From the NCBI RefSeq assembly GCF_946885725.1, contig NZ_CAMPGZ010000020.1, forward strand, positions 1-29,646: DNA of 29,646 bases, written 5' to 3'. Below, piece by piece: positions 9,021 to 18,050 of this stretch. Made by a program: the position numbers and the translations under genes. Source of the DNA: an uncultured Nocardioides sp. (GTDB lineage Bacteria > Actinomycetota > Actinomycetes > Propionibacteriales > Nocardioidaceae). The notes under the pieces are model-generated. The model had not been told where the DNA came from. It ran no database searches and worked only from the letters and a program-made list of their open reading frames with translations. Numbering within the stretch: the stretch's first letter is position 1; every line of letters begins with the position of its first letter.

Positions 9021-12000
9021 TCAGCCCGTCCCGCGCAGCCGGAGCCCTCGCGGGGTGACCACGAAGCCGGCGTCCTCGAGAGCCCGGCGCAGCGTGCCGG
9101 CCCGCTCGCTGCCGGCCAGGATGCTGGCGCCGTCGGCGCGCTCGACGGTGAGCCGGCCCAGTGCGCCCGCGCGGACCGCCGAGGCCAGCGCGCCCAGGCC
9201 GGAGCCGAGCAGCTCGGGGTCCTCGGTGAAGGTCAGCAGGGTCTTGCCGCCGCGCTCGACGTAGACCGCGAGCTCGCCGTCGACGAGCACCACCATGGCG
9301 CCGGCCTTGCGGCCCGGCCGGTGCCCGGATCCGGGCGTGACCGCAGCGGCGCCGTCGTCGCCGTCCGCGCCCTCGGCCCCCGGCGGCGCGGCCCGGTCGG
9401 GCCAGGGCAGCGCGGCGCCGTAGGGGTTGGCCGGGTCGGTCGCGGCCAGCGCGACCGCGGTGTGCTTGGTGTCGCCGCCCGGGTCGTCGGCGCCGGACTC
9501 CGCGCCGGAGAGCTCGCGTGAGAACGACCGGAGCCGGTCGACGGCGCCCGGGACGCCGAACTGCGCCGCGCCGAGCGAGCCGACGAAGTAGCCGCGCCGG
9601 CAGCGGCCCGACTCCTCGAACGCCGACAGCACCTTGTAGACGCCGGCGAACCCGCCCGGCACCCGCTCGCTCATCACCGCGCCGCGGGTCACCACGCCGT
9701 GCCGCTCCAGCAAGCCCTCTGCTGCGGCGTGCGCGCGGCGGGTCGCGTCTGCCTCGATCTCGGGCAGCAGCGACCAGCGGCCGGCCGTGGTCGGCGGGCC
9801 GGTGCGCGAGGGCAGGTCGGGCCGGCGCGGCCGGCTCGACGTGCGCGTCCGCGGCGGTGGCCGCCGGGTGCGGTGTGCGGTGCGACCACCCGAGACCAGC
9901 GCCCGAACGGGCGCGAGCGTGTCGTTGCTGAGCCGTCCCGACCAGACCAGGTCCCACAACGCGGCCTCGAGCACCCGGTCGTCGACAGCTTCGCCCATGA
10001 CCGTGCCGACCGAGTTGGACAGCTGCCGGAAGAAGTACGCGCCGCCGCCGGTCAGCGCGAGCTGGATCGCCTCGTGCAGTGGAGTCGACTCGAGGTCGGC
10101 GACGAGCTCCTCGGGGTCGGGCAGGGTCAGGTGCGCCGAGTCGGCGAGGTGCAGCGACACCCAGCCGTCGGTGCCGGGCAGGCTGCCGTGACCGGCCCAG
10201 AGCACCTCGCCGGTCGCGGTGAGCTCGTCGAGCATCGACGGGTGGTAGTCGACGACGCGGCTGCCGAGCACGAGCGGCTCCAGCGCCGAGGCGGGTACGG
10301 CGCAGCCGGCGAGCTGGTCGACGACGGTGAGCACCCCGTCGATCCCGCGCAGCTGCCCGCGGGACGAGCGGCTGGAGCCGGAGGCGCCGATGACGTTCTG
10401 CCACACCGGCAGGAAGCGGCCCAGGGTCGACGGCTCGACCGGCTCGACCTCCTTGCGCAGCGCGGCGAGCGAGCGTCGGCGCAGCCGGCGGAGCACGTCG
10501 GCGTCGCACCACTCCGCGCCCGACCCGGCGGGCCGGAACTCGCCCTCGAGCACACGGCCGCGCGAGGCCAGCCGGTTGAGCGTCTGGGTCACCACCGCCA
10601 CACCGAGACCCAGCCGCCCGGCCACGTCGGTGACGGTGAACGGCCCGTGCGTGCGGGCGTAGCGGCCGACGAGGTCGGCCAACGGGTCCTCGACCGGCTC
10701 GGTGAACACCTCGGGCGTGCCCGGCGGCACCGGGACGCCGAGGCCGTCTCGCAGCCGGCCGACGTCCTCGACCGCGGCCCAGCGCTCCTCGCCGCCCATC
10801 CGCACCTGGACGACGCGGCGGGCGTCGCGCAGCATCTCCAGCCAGCCGGCGGGGTCCTGCGTGGCACGCTCGGCCACCTCGGCAGTCGTCAGCGGGCCGA
10901 GCAGACGCAGCAGGTCGGCGACGCCCTCGGCGTCGCGCGCCTTGCGCTCGTCGGTCAGCCGCTGCAGCTCGCGCTCGAGCTCGGCCAGCGAGTCGGGGTC
11001 GAGCAGCTCGCGCAGCTCGGCCCGGCCCAGCAGCTCCGCGAGCAGGCCCTGGTCGAGGCTGAGCGCGGCGGCCCGGCGCTCGGCGATGGGGTTGTCGCCT
11101 TCGTACATGAACGCCGCGACGTAACCGAACAGCAGGCTGCGCGCGAACGGCGACGGCTGGGTCGTCGCCACCTCGACGGTCCGGATCCGGCGGGCGGCGA
11201 GGTCGCGCATCAGCCCGGTCAGCGCCGGCACGTCGTAGACGTCCTGCAGGCACTCGCGCACGGCCTCGAGGACGATCGGGAAGGACGGGTACTTCGACGC
11301 CACCTCGAGCAGCTGAGCGCTGCGCTGCCGCTGCTGCCACAGCGGGGACCGGCGGCCGGGGTCGCGGCGGGGGAGCAGCAGCGCGCGGGCGGCGCACTCG
11401 CGGAACCGCGAGGCGAAGAGCGCGGACCCGCCGACCTCGGTGGTGACGATGTCCTCGATCTCGTCGGGCTCGAAGACGATCACGTCGGCGCCCGGCGGCT
11501 CCTGGTCGGTCTCGGGGATGCGCAGCACGATCCCGTCGTCGCCGGGCAGCGCCTGCGCGTCGATGCCGTAGCGCTCGCGGAGCCGGGTGCCGATCGCCAG
11601 CGCCCACGGCGCGTGGACCTGCGCGCCGTACGGCGAGTGCACGACGAGGCGCCAGTCGCCGAGCTCGTCGCGGAACCGCTCGACGAGCACGGTGCGGTCG
11701 GTCGGCAGCGCGTTGGTGGACTCGCGCTGCTCGCTGAGGAACGCGACCAGGTTGTCGGCCGCCCACTCGTCGAGGCCGGCCTCGCGGCAGCGCGCCACGG
11801 CCTCGTCGGCCGGCAGCGCGGAAAGCTCGCGGGTGAACGCACCGATCGCGCCGCCGAGCTCGGCGGGGCGGCCGAGCTGGTCGCCCTTCCAGAACGGCAG
11901 CCGGCCGGGCTGGCCGGGAGCGGGAGAGACCAGCACCCGGTCGTGGGTGATGTCCTCGATCCGCCACGAGGTCGCCCCGAGCGCGAACACGTCGCCGACG

Positions 12001-13718
12001 CGGGACTCGTAGACCATCTCCTCGTCGAGCTCGCCGACGCGAGAGGCCTTCTCGCCGACGAGGAAGACCCCGAACAGGCCGCGGTCGGGGATGGTGCCGC
12101 CGCTGGTGACCGCCAGCCGCTGGGCGCCGGGGCGTCCGCTGAGGGTGCCGGTGACCCGGTCCCACACGATGCGGGGGCGCAGCTCGGCGAACTCGTCGGA
12201 GGGGTAGCGCCCGCTGAGCAGGTCGAGCGTGGCGTCGAACGCCGACCGGGGGAGCGTGGCGAACGGGGCGGCCCGTCGTACCAACGTGTAGAGCTCGTCG
12301 GCGTCCCAGTCGTCGACGGCGGTGGCCGCGACGGTCTGCTGCGCGAGTACGTCGAGCGGGTTGGCGGGCACGCGCAGCGACTCGATCGCGCCGGCCCGCA
12401 TGCGCTCCACGGAGACGGCGGTGTGCACGAGGTCGCTGCGGTGCTTGGGCAGCAGCACTCCCCGCGAGACCTCGCCGACCTGGTGGCCGGCGCGGCCGAC
12501 GCGCTGGAGGGCGGAGGCGACCGACGGCGGGCTCTCGATCTGCACCACGAGGTCGACCGCGCCCATGTCGATGCCGAGCTCGAGGCTGGAGGTGGCGACC
12601 ACACAGGGCAGCCGGCCGCGCTTGAGGTCGTCCTCGATGAGCGCCCGCTGCTCCTTGGAGACCGAGCCGTGGTGGGCCCGCGCGATGACGGTGTCGGCGC
12701 CGCGACTCGCGCCGGACTGCGCCATGATCTCGGCCGGCGGTCGCGGGTCCTGCTCGAGCGCCATCTCGGCGCGCTCGGTGGCGATCTCGTTGAGCCGGGC
12801 GGTGAGCCGCTCGGCCAGGCGGCGGGAGTTGGCGAACACGATCGTCGACCGGTGCTGCTGGACCAGGTCGACGACCCGCTCCTCGACGTGCGGCCAGATC
12901 GAGCCGCGCCGGTCGGCGGCCGCGGCGGAGCCCTCGCCGGGCTCCTCGGCCACGGCACCGAGCTCGGTCATGTCCTCGACCGGCACGACCACCTTGAGGT
13001 CCCACTCCTTGGTGGAGGTGGGCGCGACGACCTCGACCGGGCGGGGCCCGCCGAGGAACCGGGCGACCTCGTCGATCGGGCGCACGGTCGCGGACAGCCC
13101 GATCCGCTGGGCCGGCCGCTCGAGCAGCTCGTCGAGGCGCTCCAGCGACAGCGCGAGGTGGGCGCCGCGCTTGGTGCCGGCGACCGCGTGCACCTCGTCG
13201 ACGATCACGCTCTCGACCCCGCGCAGGGTCTCGCGCGCCTGGCTGGTGAGCATCAGGAACAGCGACTCGGGCGTGGTGATCAGAATGTCCGGCGGCGCGG
13301 TCGCCATCCGCCGCCGGTCGGCCGCCGGGGTGTCGCCGGAGCGGACGCCGACGGTGAGGTCGGGGACCGGGTCGCCGAGCCGCTCGGCGGTGTGCCGGAT
13401 GCCGGTCAGCGGCGCCCGCAGGTTGCGCTCGACGTCGACGGCCAGCGCCTTGAGCGGGGAGACGTAGAGCACCCGGCAGCGGGACTTCTTGTCCGCCGGC
13501 GGCTCCTCGCGCGCGAGCTTGTCCAGCGACCACAGGAACGCCGAGAGGGTCTTGCCGGACCCGGTGGGCGCCACGACGAGGGCGTTGCGCCCGGCGGCCA
13601 CCGCCCGCCAGGCACCCTCCTGGGCCGGCGTAGGCGCGGCGAAGGCGGCCCGGAACCACGTGCGGGTCGGCGCGCTGAACACGTCCAGCACGTCGTCGCG
13701 TCGGCCCTCGTCCACCAT
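9021..13718 (-). CDS. lhr: Lhr-family ATP-dependent helicase
   Basis: A 1565-aa superfamily 2 helicase, full length for the large bacterial Lhr group. Helicase motifs seen: Q-motif region near 30, Walker A PTGSGKT (51-57), TTPES (148-152), DEVH box (174-177), SAT (209-211), TSSLELGIDMGAVDLVV and the motif VI segment QRVGRAGHQ. These two RecA-like domains fill about residues 20-430, followed by a winged-helix domain and the Lhr core, and a long C-terminal region. Mycobacterial Lhr is a 3'-to-5' DNA translocase that unwinds RNA:DNA hybrids and is induced by DNA damage. The ATG at 13718 has a GGAGGG directly upstream with very short spacing, so the exact start is slightly uncertain. A Pro/Arg-rich stretch near residues 1270-1300 is a probable flexible linker. 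Confidence 0.95.
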   Translation of the reverse strand: MVDEGRRDDVLDVFSAPTRTWFRAAFAAPTPAQEGAWRAVAAGRNALVVAPTGSGKTLSAFLWSLDKLAREEPPADKKSRCRVLYVSPLKALAVDVERNLRAPLTGIRHTAERLGDPVPDLTVGVRSGDTPAADRRRMATAPPDILITTPESLFLMLTSQARETLRGVESVIVDEVHAVAGTKRGAHLALSLERLDELLERPAQRIGLSATVRPIDEVARFLGGPRPVEVVAPTSTKEWDLKVVVPVEDMTELGAVAEEPGEGSAAAADRRGSIWPHVEERVVDLVQQHRSTIVFANSRRLAERLTARLNEIATERAEMALEQDPRPPAEIMAQSGASRGADTVIARAHHGSVSKEQRALIEDDLKRGRLPCVVATSSLELGIDMGAVDLVVQIESPPSVASALQRVGRAGHQVGEVSRGVLLPKHRSDLVHTAVSVERMRAGAIESLRVPANPLDVLAQQTVAATAVDDWDADELYTLVRRAAPFATLPRSAFDATLDLLSGRYPSDEFAELRPRIVWDRVTGTLSGRPGAQRLAVTSGGTIPDRGLFGVFLVGEKASRVGELDEEMVYESRVGDVFALGATSWRIEDITHDRVLVSPAPGQPGRLPFWKGDQLGRPAELGGAIGAFTRELSALPADEAVARCREAGLDEWAADNLVAFLSEQRESTNALPTDRTVLVERFRDELGDWRLVVHSPYGAQVHAPWALAIGTRLRERYGIDAQALPGDDGIVLRIPETDQEPPGADVIVFEPDEIEDIVTTEVGGSALFASRFRECAARALLLPRRDPGRRSPLWQQRQRSAQLLEVASKYPSFPIVLEAVRECLQDVYDVPALTGLMRDLAARRIRTVEVATTQPSPFARSLLFGYVAAFMYEGDNPIAERRAAALSLDQGLLAELLGRAELRELLDPDSLAELERELQRLTDERKARDAEGVADLLRLLGPLTTAEVAERATQDPAGWLEMLRDARRVVQVRMGGEERWAAVEDVGRLRDGLGVPVPPGTPEVFTEPVEDPLADLVGRYARTHGPFTVTDVAGRLGLGVAVVTQTLNRLASRGRVLEGEFRPAGSGAEWCDADVLRRLRRRSLAALRKEVEPVEPSTLGRFLPVWQNVIGASGSSRSSRGQLRGIDGVLTVVDQLAGCAVPASALEPLVLGSRVVDYHPSMLDELTATGEVLWAGHGSLPGTDGWVSLHLADSAHLTLPDPEELVADLESTPLHEAIQLALTGGGAYFFRQLSNSVGTVMGEAVDDRVLEAALWDLVWSGRLSNDTLAPVRALVSGGRTAHRTRRPPPRTRTSSRPRRPDLPSRTGPPTTAGRWSLLPEIEADATRRAHAAAEGLLERHGVVTRGAVMSERVPGGFAGVYKVLSAFEESGRCRRGYFVGSLGAAQFGVPGAVDRLRSFSRELSGAESGADDPGGDTKHTAVALAATDPANPYGAALPWPDRAAPPGAEGADGDDGAAAVTPGSGHRPGRKAGAMVVLVDGELAVYVERGGKTLLTFTEDPELLGSGLGALASAVRAGALGRLTVERADGASILAGSERAGTLRRALEDAGFVVTPRGLRLRGTG

Positions 13719-13764
13719 CCCTCCATCCTGCCGGAAGGTACCGACAGGTCCGGTCGGAGCGGGC

Positions 13765-14736
13765 TCAGGCCGGCCGGGCGGCGAGCGCGAGCCGCGTATC
13801 CTCCAGCAGCAGATCCATGTTGATCTGCGCCGCGGCCATCGCCCCGGCCGCCGCGGAGGCGCCCACCTGGGCGGTCAGGTCGGTGACGTTGCCGGCCACC
13901 CAGACGCCGGGTACGTCGGTGCGTCCCGTGCCGTCCACGGACGGCACGTGCTCGCCCCCTCCCGACGGGTGCTCGACCGCCTTCAGGCCGACGCCCTCGA
14001 GGAAGCCGGCGCGAGCCACCATCCGCGGGGCCACCACGAGCGCGTCGCGAGCGACGACCGTGCCGCCCTCGAGCCGCACCCCGGTGAGCGCGTCGTCCTC
14101 GACGACGACCTCCGCCAGCGGCCCCTCGACGACCCGCACGGCGCGGACCGCGAGCTGCTCCGCCTCCTCACCTTCCGGCGCGGGGGAGCGGTGGGTGAAG
14201 AACATGACGTCCCCGCTCCACTGCGTGAACAGCAGCGCCTGGTGCACCGACTGCGGGCCGCTCGCGACGACACCGATCGCGCGGTCGCGCACCTCCCAGC
14301 CGTGGCAGTACGGGCAGTGCAGCACCTCGTGCCCCCACCGCTCCCGCAGCCCCGGTACGTCGGGAAGCTCGTCGACCAGGCCGGTCGTCACGAGCAGCCG
14401 GCGGGCGCGCACCGACCGGCCGTCGTCGAGCGTGACCTCGAAGCCGAGAGCGCCGTCCTCGGGCGCTACCGCCGTCGCCGCCTCCACGCGTGCCTCGACC
14501 ACCCGACCGCCGTACCGGCGGACCTCGTCGCGGCCCAGCGCCAGCAGCTCGCGCGGCGGGCGGCCGTCGTGCCCGAGCAGGCCGTGCACCGCCTCGGCCG
14601 GTGCGTTGCGCGGCTCGCCCGCGTCGACCACGAGCACCGATCGCCGCGCCCGCGCGAGCATCAGCGCCCCGTTCAGGCCGGCGGCGCCTCCGCCGACCAC
14701 CACCACGTCGTACTCGTTCCGCAGCTCCTCGGTCAC
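13765..14736 (-). CDS. NAD(P)/FAD-dependent oxidoreductase, thioredoxin-reductase-like
   Basis: A 323-aa two-domain flavoprotein. The N-terminal dinucleotide-binding motif is DVVVVGGGAAGLNGA, and the redox-active CxxC sits in HCPYCHGWEVRD, as in thioredoxin reductase relatives; the C-terminal FAD motif is GVWVAGNVTD. The NADPH-domain GxGxxA/G motif is altered (GVVASGPQSV), so the natural partner may not be thioredoxin and the enzyme belongs to the loosely defined TrxR-like group rather than TrxB. I chose GTG 14736 because AGGAGG ends 8 nt upstream; the open frame extends another 45 codons but crosses the divergent operator region. The regulator gene opposite probably controls it. Confidence 0.85.
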   Translation of the reverse strand: MTEELRNEYDVVVVGGGAAGLNGALMLARARRSVLVVDAGEPRNAPAEAVHGLLGHDGRPPRELLALGRDEVRRYGGRVVEARVEAATAVAPEDGALGFEVTLDDGRSVRARRLLVTTGLVDELPDVPGLRERWGHEVLHCPYCHGWEVRDRAIGVVASGPQSVHQALLFTQWSGDVMFFTHRSPAPEGEEAEQLAVRAVRVVEGPLAEVVVEDDALTGVRLEGGTVVARDALVVAPRMVARAGFLEGVGLKAVEHPSGGGEHVPSVDGTGRTDVPGVWVAGNVTDLTAQVGASAAAGAMAAAQINMDLLLEDTRLALAARPA

Positions 14737-14781
14737 CTCGACCACCTCCTGGCCACAAGGGTGCGACAGGTGGACGTAGGT

Positions 14782-14797
14782 AGCAAACATGTTTGCT
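14782..14797. promoter_or_regulatory. Perfect 16-bp palindrome, probable operator of the XRE-cupin regulator
   Basis: AGCAAACATGTTTGCT is a perfect palindrome, unusually AT-rich for this region, placed between the divergent flavoprotein and regulator genes. It lies 20 nt before the regulator ATG. A weaker overlapping dyad, TTGC-N7-GCAA, is at 14793-14807. XRE-cupin regulators commonly bind palindromes in their own divergent promoter, so autoregulation plus control of the flavoprotein gene is the simple inference. Confidence 0.65.
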
Positions 14798-14816
14798 GGC
14801 ATGGCAAAGTGGAGGC

Positions 14817-15401
14817 ATGAGTGACGACCTCGGTCCTGCCCTCGACGCCGTCGGCCCTCGCCTGCGCGCACTGCGCCAGCAGCGCGACACGACCCTCAAG
14901 GACCTGTCCGCCGAGACCGGCATCTCCGTGAGCACGCTGTCGCGGCTGGAGTCGGGCAGCCGGCGGCCGACGCTGGAGCTGCTGCTGCCGCTGGCCCGTG
15001 CATACGGCGTGACGCTGGACGAGCTGGTCGACGCCCCGCCGACCGGGGACCCACGCGTGAACCTGCGCCCCGTCAAGCGGGGCGGCATGACGATGCTGCC
15101 GCTGACCCGGCGAGCCGGGGGCATCCAGGCCTTCAAGCTGATCATCCCCGGCACCCGCCGGCCGCAGCAGCCGGATCCGCAGACTCACGAGGGCTACGAG
15201 TGGATGTACGTCCTCGACGGCCGGCTGCGCCTCGTGCTGGGGAAGCACGACCTGGTGATGAAGCCGGGGGAGGCCGCGGAGTTCGACACCCGGGTGCCGC
15301 ACTGGTTCAGCGCGGACGGTCCCCAGCCGGTCGAGATCCTCAGCCTGTTCGGCAAGCAGGGGGAGCGGGCGCACCTGCGTGCCCGGCCCAAATCGGGGTG
15401 A
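14817..15401 (+). CDS. XRE-family transcriptional regulator with C-terminal cupin domain
   Basis: A 194-aa regulator. Residues about 14-70 form a Cro/C1 helix-turn-helix (LRALRQQRDTTLKDLSAE, then TLSRLESGSRRPTLELL). Residues about 105-180 form a cupin barrel with HEGYEWMYVLDG (His124, Glu128) and His162 in RVPHWF, which could bind a metal or small ligand. Such proteins sense a metabolite and control a neighbouring enzyme gene. The TTG at 14793 is in frame but would lie inside the palindrome; ATG 14817 with GGAGG just upstream is preferred, although the 1-nt spacing is short and a leaderless start from CAAAGT (14805-14810) is possible. The effector is unknown. Confidence 0.88.
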   Translation: MSDDLGPALDAVGPRLRALRQQRDTTLKDLSAETGISVSTLSRLESGSRRPTLELLLPLARAYGVTLDELVDAPPTGDPRVNLRPVKRGGMTMLPLTRRAGGIQAFKLIIPGTRRPQQPDPQTHEGYEWMYVLDGRLRLVLGKHDLVMKPGEAAEFDTRVPHWFSADGPQPVEILSLFGKQGERAHLRARPKSG

Positions 15402-15420
15402 TCCTGTCCCTGGTCCGGTC

Positions 15421-15426
15421 TAGGGT
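15421..15426 (+). promoter_or_regulatory. -10 box TAGGGT of the ABC export operon (leaderless)
   Basis: TAGGGT ends 7 nt before the GTG at 15434, in the 32-nt gap after the regulator gene. This predicts an mRNA starting at the start codon. No clear -35 is seen; some read-through from the regulator gene is possible. Confidence 0.55.
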
Positions 15427-15433
15427 CGAACCC

Positions 15434-16426
15434 GTGTCCCAGCACGTCTCGCACCCCGACCCTGCCGCGTCCGCGACGGCGCCCGTGACGCGCAAGGAGC
15501 AGCCCCCGTCGCTGATCCGGGCGACCGGGCTGCGCAAGGCCTACGGCGACTTCGAGGCGGTGCGCGGGATCGACCTCGACGTGGCCCGCGGCGAGTCGTT
15601 CGGCTTCCTCGGCCCCAACGGCGCGGGCAAGTCCTCCACGATGCGCATGGTGGCCGCGGTCTCGCCGCCGTCGGCCGGTGAGCTGCGCATCCTCGACATG
15701 GACCCGTCGACGCAGGGTCCGCTGATCCGTGCGCGGATCGGCGTCTGCCCGCAGGAGGACACGCTCGACACCGAGCTGAGCATCCGCGACAACCTCGTCG
15801 TGTACGGCCGCTACTTCGGTCTCCCGCGCCGGGAGTGCGCGTCGCGGGCCGACGAGCTGCTGCGGTTCTTCCAGCTCACCGAGAAGGCCGACGAGCGGGT
15901 CGACAAGCTGTCCGGCGGCATGAAGCGCCGGCTCACCATCGCCCGCTCGCTGATCAACCAGCCCGACCTGCTCCTGCTCGACGAGCCGACCACCGGCCTC
16001 GACCCGCAGGCCCGCCATGTGCTGTGGGACAAGCTGTTCCGGCTCAAGCAGCAGGGCGTCACGCTGGTCCTCACCACCCACTACATGGATGAGGCCGAGC
16101 AGCTGTGCGACCGGCTCGTCGTCATGGACAAGGGTCGGATCGTCGCCGAGGGCTCGCCGCTGTCGCTGATCCGCGAGCACTCCACTCGCGAGGTCACCGA
16201 GCTGCGGTTCGGCGTCGGCGAGCACGAGGCGCTCGCCGAGCGCGTCGCCGACCTGGCCGAGCGCGTCGAGGTGTTGCCCGACCGGCTGCTGCTCTACACC
16301 GACGACGGCGAGGAGGCGCTGGCACGCGTCCACGAGCGCGGGCTGACTCCCGCGGCGGTGCTGGTCCGCCGCTCGACGCTCGAGGACGTCTTCCTCCACC
16401 TCACCGGACGGACGCTGGTCGACTGA
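15434..16426 (+). CDS. ABC-2 exporter ATP-binding protein (NodI/DrrA-like)
   Basis: A 330-aa ATPase that powers the two permeases encoded next to it. Motifs: Walker A GPNGAGKSS (60-68), Q-loop Gln107 in CPQEDT, signature LSGGM (159-163), Walker B LLLLDE (179-184), and switch His216 in TTHYMDEAE. The C-terminal extension (about 235-330), ending LEDVFLHLTGR, is typical of the drug/nodulation-factor exporter class. The reading frame is open far upstream into the regulator gene; GTG 15434 is chosen because a -10 box lies 7 nt before it and the next 25 residues are the variable N-terminal tail. The TGA overlaps the permease ATG (TGATG). Substrate not deducible from sequence. Confidence 0.92.
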   Translation: MSQHVSHPDPAASATAPVTRKEQPPSLIRATGLRKAYGDFEAVRGIDLDVARGESFGFLGPNGAGKSSTMRMVAAVSPPSAGELRILDMDPSTQGPLIRARIGVCPQEDTLDTELSIRDNLVVYGRYFGLPRRECASRADELLRFFQLTEKADERVDKLSGGMKRRLTIARSLINQPDLLLLDEPTTGLDPQARHVLWDKLFRLKQQGVTLVLTTHYMDEAEQLCDRLVVMDKGRIVAEGSPLSLIREHSTREVTELRFGVGEHEALAERVADLAERVEVLPDRLLLYTDDGEEALARVHERGLTPAAVLVRRSTLEDVFLHLTGRTLVD

Positions 16427-17235
16427 TGTCCGCACCACCCCTCGAGGTGATGCCGAGCCGGGTCGAGCGACTCGGCCGGCAGGTCGACTACTGGGTCACC
16501 GTTTACAAGCGCACCTGGCGGGCCTCGGTCGTCAGCTCGTTCCTGATGCCGTTCCTGTACGTCGTCGCGATGGGCGTGCTGCTCGGCGGCCTGGTCGACA
16601 GCGGCGGGTCCGCGCTGGAGGGCGCCCCGTCGTACCTCGCCTACATCGCGCCCGGCCTGGTCGCCGCCCACGCCATGCAGACCGCCGCCGGCGAGACGAT
16701 GTACCCCGTCCTCGGCGCGGTGAAGTGGAACAAGACCTACCTCGGCATGGTCGCCACGCCGCTGACCCCGGCCGACATCGTCACCGCCCACCTCGGGTTC
16801 GTGGTGTTCCGGGTGGCGACGGCGTGCGGTGCGTTCCTGCTCGTGCTCTCGCTGTTCGGGCTGTTCGCCTCGGCGACCGGTGTCGTGCTCGCGTTCTTCG
16901 TGCAGATCCTGGTCGGGCTGGCGTTCGGCACGCCGCTCTACGGCTACAGCGCCGGGCTCGAGGACCCGACACCGTTCGCGGTGATCTTCCGCGTGCTGAT
17001 CATGCCGCTGTTCCTGTTCAGCGGCGCGTTCTTCCCGATCTCCAACCTGCCCGACGCGATCGAGTGGCTGGCGTGGATCTCGCCGCTGTGGCATGGCGTG
17101 AACCTCACCCGCATGCTCACGCTCGGCACCGTCGACCCGCCATTGGCGCTGCTCAACCTCGCCGTGCTCGCCGTCATCGCCGGGGTCGGCTACTGGTGGT
17201 CGGTCCGCCGGCTGACCCGGAGGCTGATGCACTGA
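16426..17235 (+). CDS. ABC-2 type permease, first of pair (NodJ-like)
   Basis: A 269-aa integral membrane protein with about six membrane segments. The SSFLMPFLYVVAMGVLLG segment starts the transmembrane part, and FRVLIMPLFLFSGAFFPISNLP, near the C-terminus, is the signature stretch of the ABC-2 permease family. It forms the channel with the second permease and is driven by the ATPase upstream. Its ATG overlaps the ATPase stop by one base and its stop overlaps the next ATG in the same way, so the three genes are translationally coupled. Confidence 0.9.
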   Translation: MSAPPLEVMPSRVERLGRQVDYWVTVYKRTWRASVVSSFLMPFLYVVAMGVLLGGLVDSGGSALEGAPSYLAYIAPGLVAAHAMQTAAGETMYPVLGAVKWNKTYLGMVATPLTPADIVTAHLGFVVFRVATACGAFLLVLSLFGLFASATGVVLAFFVQILVGLAFGTPLYGYSAGLEDPTPFAVIFRVLIMPLFLFSGAFFPISNLPDAIEWLAWISPLWHGVNLTRMLTLGTVDPPLALLNLAVLAVIAGVGYWWSVRRLTRRLMH

Positions 17236-18041
17236 TGGCCGTCATCACCTCCACCGTCGCGCGCAGTGACACCGGCTCGCGCTGGTCGCCGTCCTGGCGA
17301 CTGGTGTGGCGCAACTACCTCGCGCACCGGCGGAGCAAGGTCTTCTTCCTCACCGGCTTCCTCGAGCCGGTGCTCTACCTCTTCTCGATCGGCATCGGCG
17401 TCGGCCAGCTCGTGAAGCCGTTCGAGTTCAACGGGCAGCTCGTCGACTACGCCGCGTTCGTGGCGCCCGGCATGCTCGCGGCCTCGGCGATGAACGGCGC
17501 GGTTCTCGACTCGACGTTCTCGATCTTCTTCAAGCTCAAGTTCGAGAAGCTGTACGACGCTGTCCTGGCGACGCCGATGCGGACGTTCGACGTGGCCCGC
17601 GGGGAGATCACGTGGGCGCTGCTGCGCGGCGGGATCTACTCCGTCGGCTTTCTTCTGGTCATGGTGCTGATGGGGCTGGTCGGCTCGTGGTGGGCGCTGC
17701 TCGCGGTGCCGGCCACGCTGCTCGTCGGCTTCGCGTTCTCCGCGGTGTGCATGGCGCTGACGACGTTCATGAAGTCGTGGCAGGACTTCGACCTCGTCAC
17801 GCTCGGCATCATGCCGCTGTTCCTGTTCTCGGCGACGTTCTTCCCCGTCACGCAGTTCCCCGAGGCGATTCGCTGGGTCGTCGAGATCTCCCCGCTCTAC
17901 CGCGGCGTCGTGCTGTGCCGCGAGCTGACCACCGGGGCGGTGTCGTGGGCCTCGGTGATCTCGGTCGGCTACCTGCTCGTGATGGGCCTGCTCGGTCTCG
18001 TGGTGGTCTCGCGCCGCCTGGGCAAGCTGCTGCTGCACTGA
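17235..18041 (+). CDS. ABC-2 type permease, second of pair (NodJ-like)
   Basis: A 268-aa membrane protein, clearly paralogous to the preceding permease: both have a HRxSKVFF- or RASVVSS-type start, the family segment MPLFLFSATFFPVTQFP in the same place and a closing pattern RRLxxxLLH/RRLTRRLMH. Two half-size permeases suggest a heterodimeric channel. Last gene of the operon; 9 nt after its stop begins the decayed ATPase fragment. Confidence 0.9.
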   Translation: MAVITSTVARSDTGSRWSPSWRLVWRNYLAHRRSKVFFLTGFLEPVLYLFSIGIGVGQLVKPFEFNGQLVDYAAFVAPGMLAASAMNGAVLDSTFSIFFKLKFEKLYDAVLATPMRTFDVARGEITWALLRGGIYSVGFLLVMVLMGLVGSWWALLAVPATLLVGFAFSAVCMALTTFMKSWQDFDLVTLGIMPLFLFSATFFPVTQFPEAIRWVVEISPLYRGVVLCRELTTGAVSWASVISVGYLLVMGLLGLVVVSRRLGKLLLH

Positions 18042-18050
18042 CGGTCGCAC

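Noticed and set aside
8224..13659. An 1811-codon open frame on the minus strand that could be read as one giant protein
   Set aside because: Its last 264 codons are nei2, but the rest is an out-of-frame, Arg/Pro/Ala-rich shadow of lhr with no known motif. The real lhr frame has all helicase motifs.
9699..13823. A 1374-codon plus-strand open frame opposite lhr
   Set aside because: It is an antisense shadow caused by GC-rich third positions; composition is Gly/Arg/Val-rich with no domain and no start signal.
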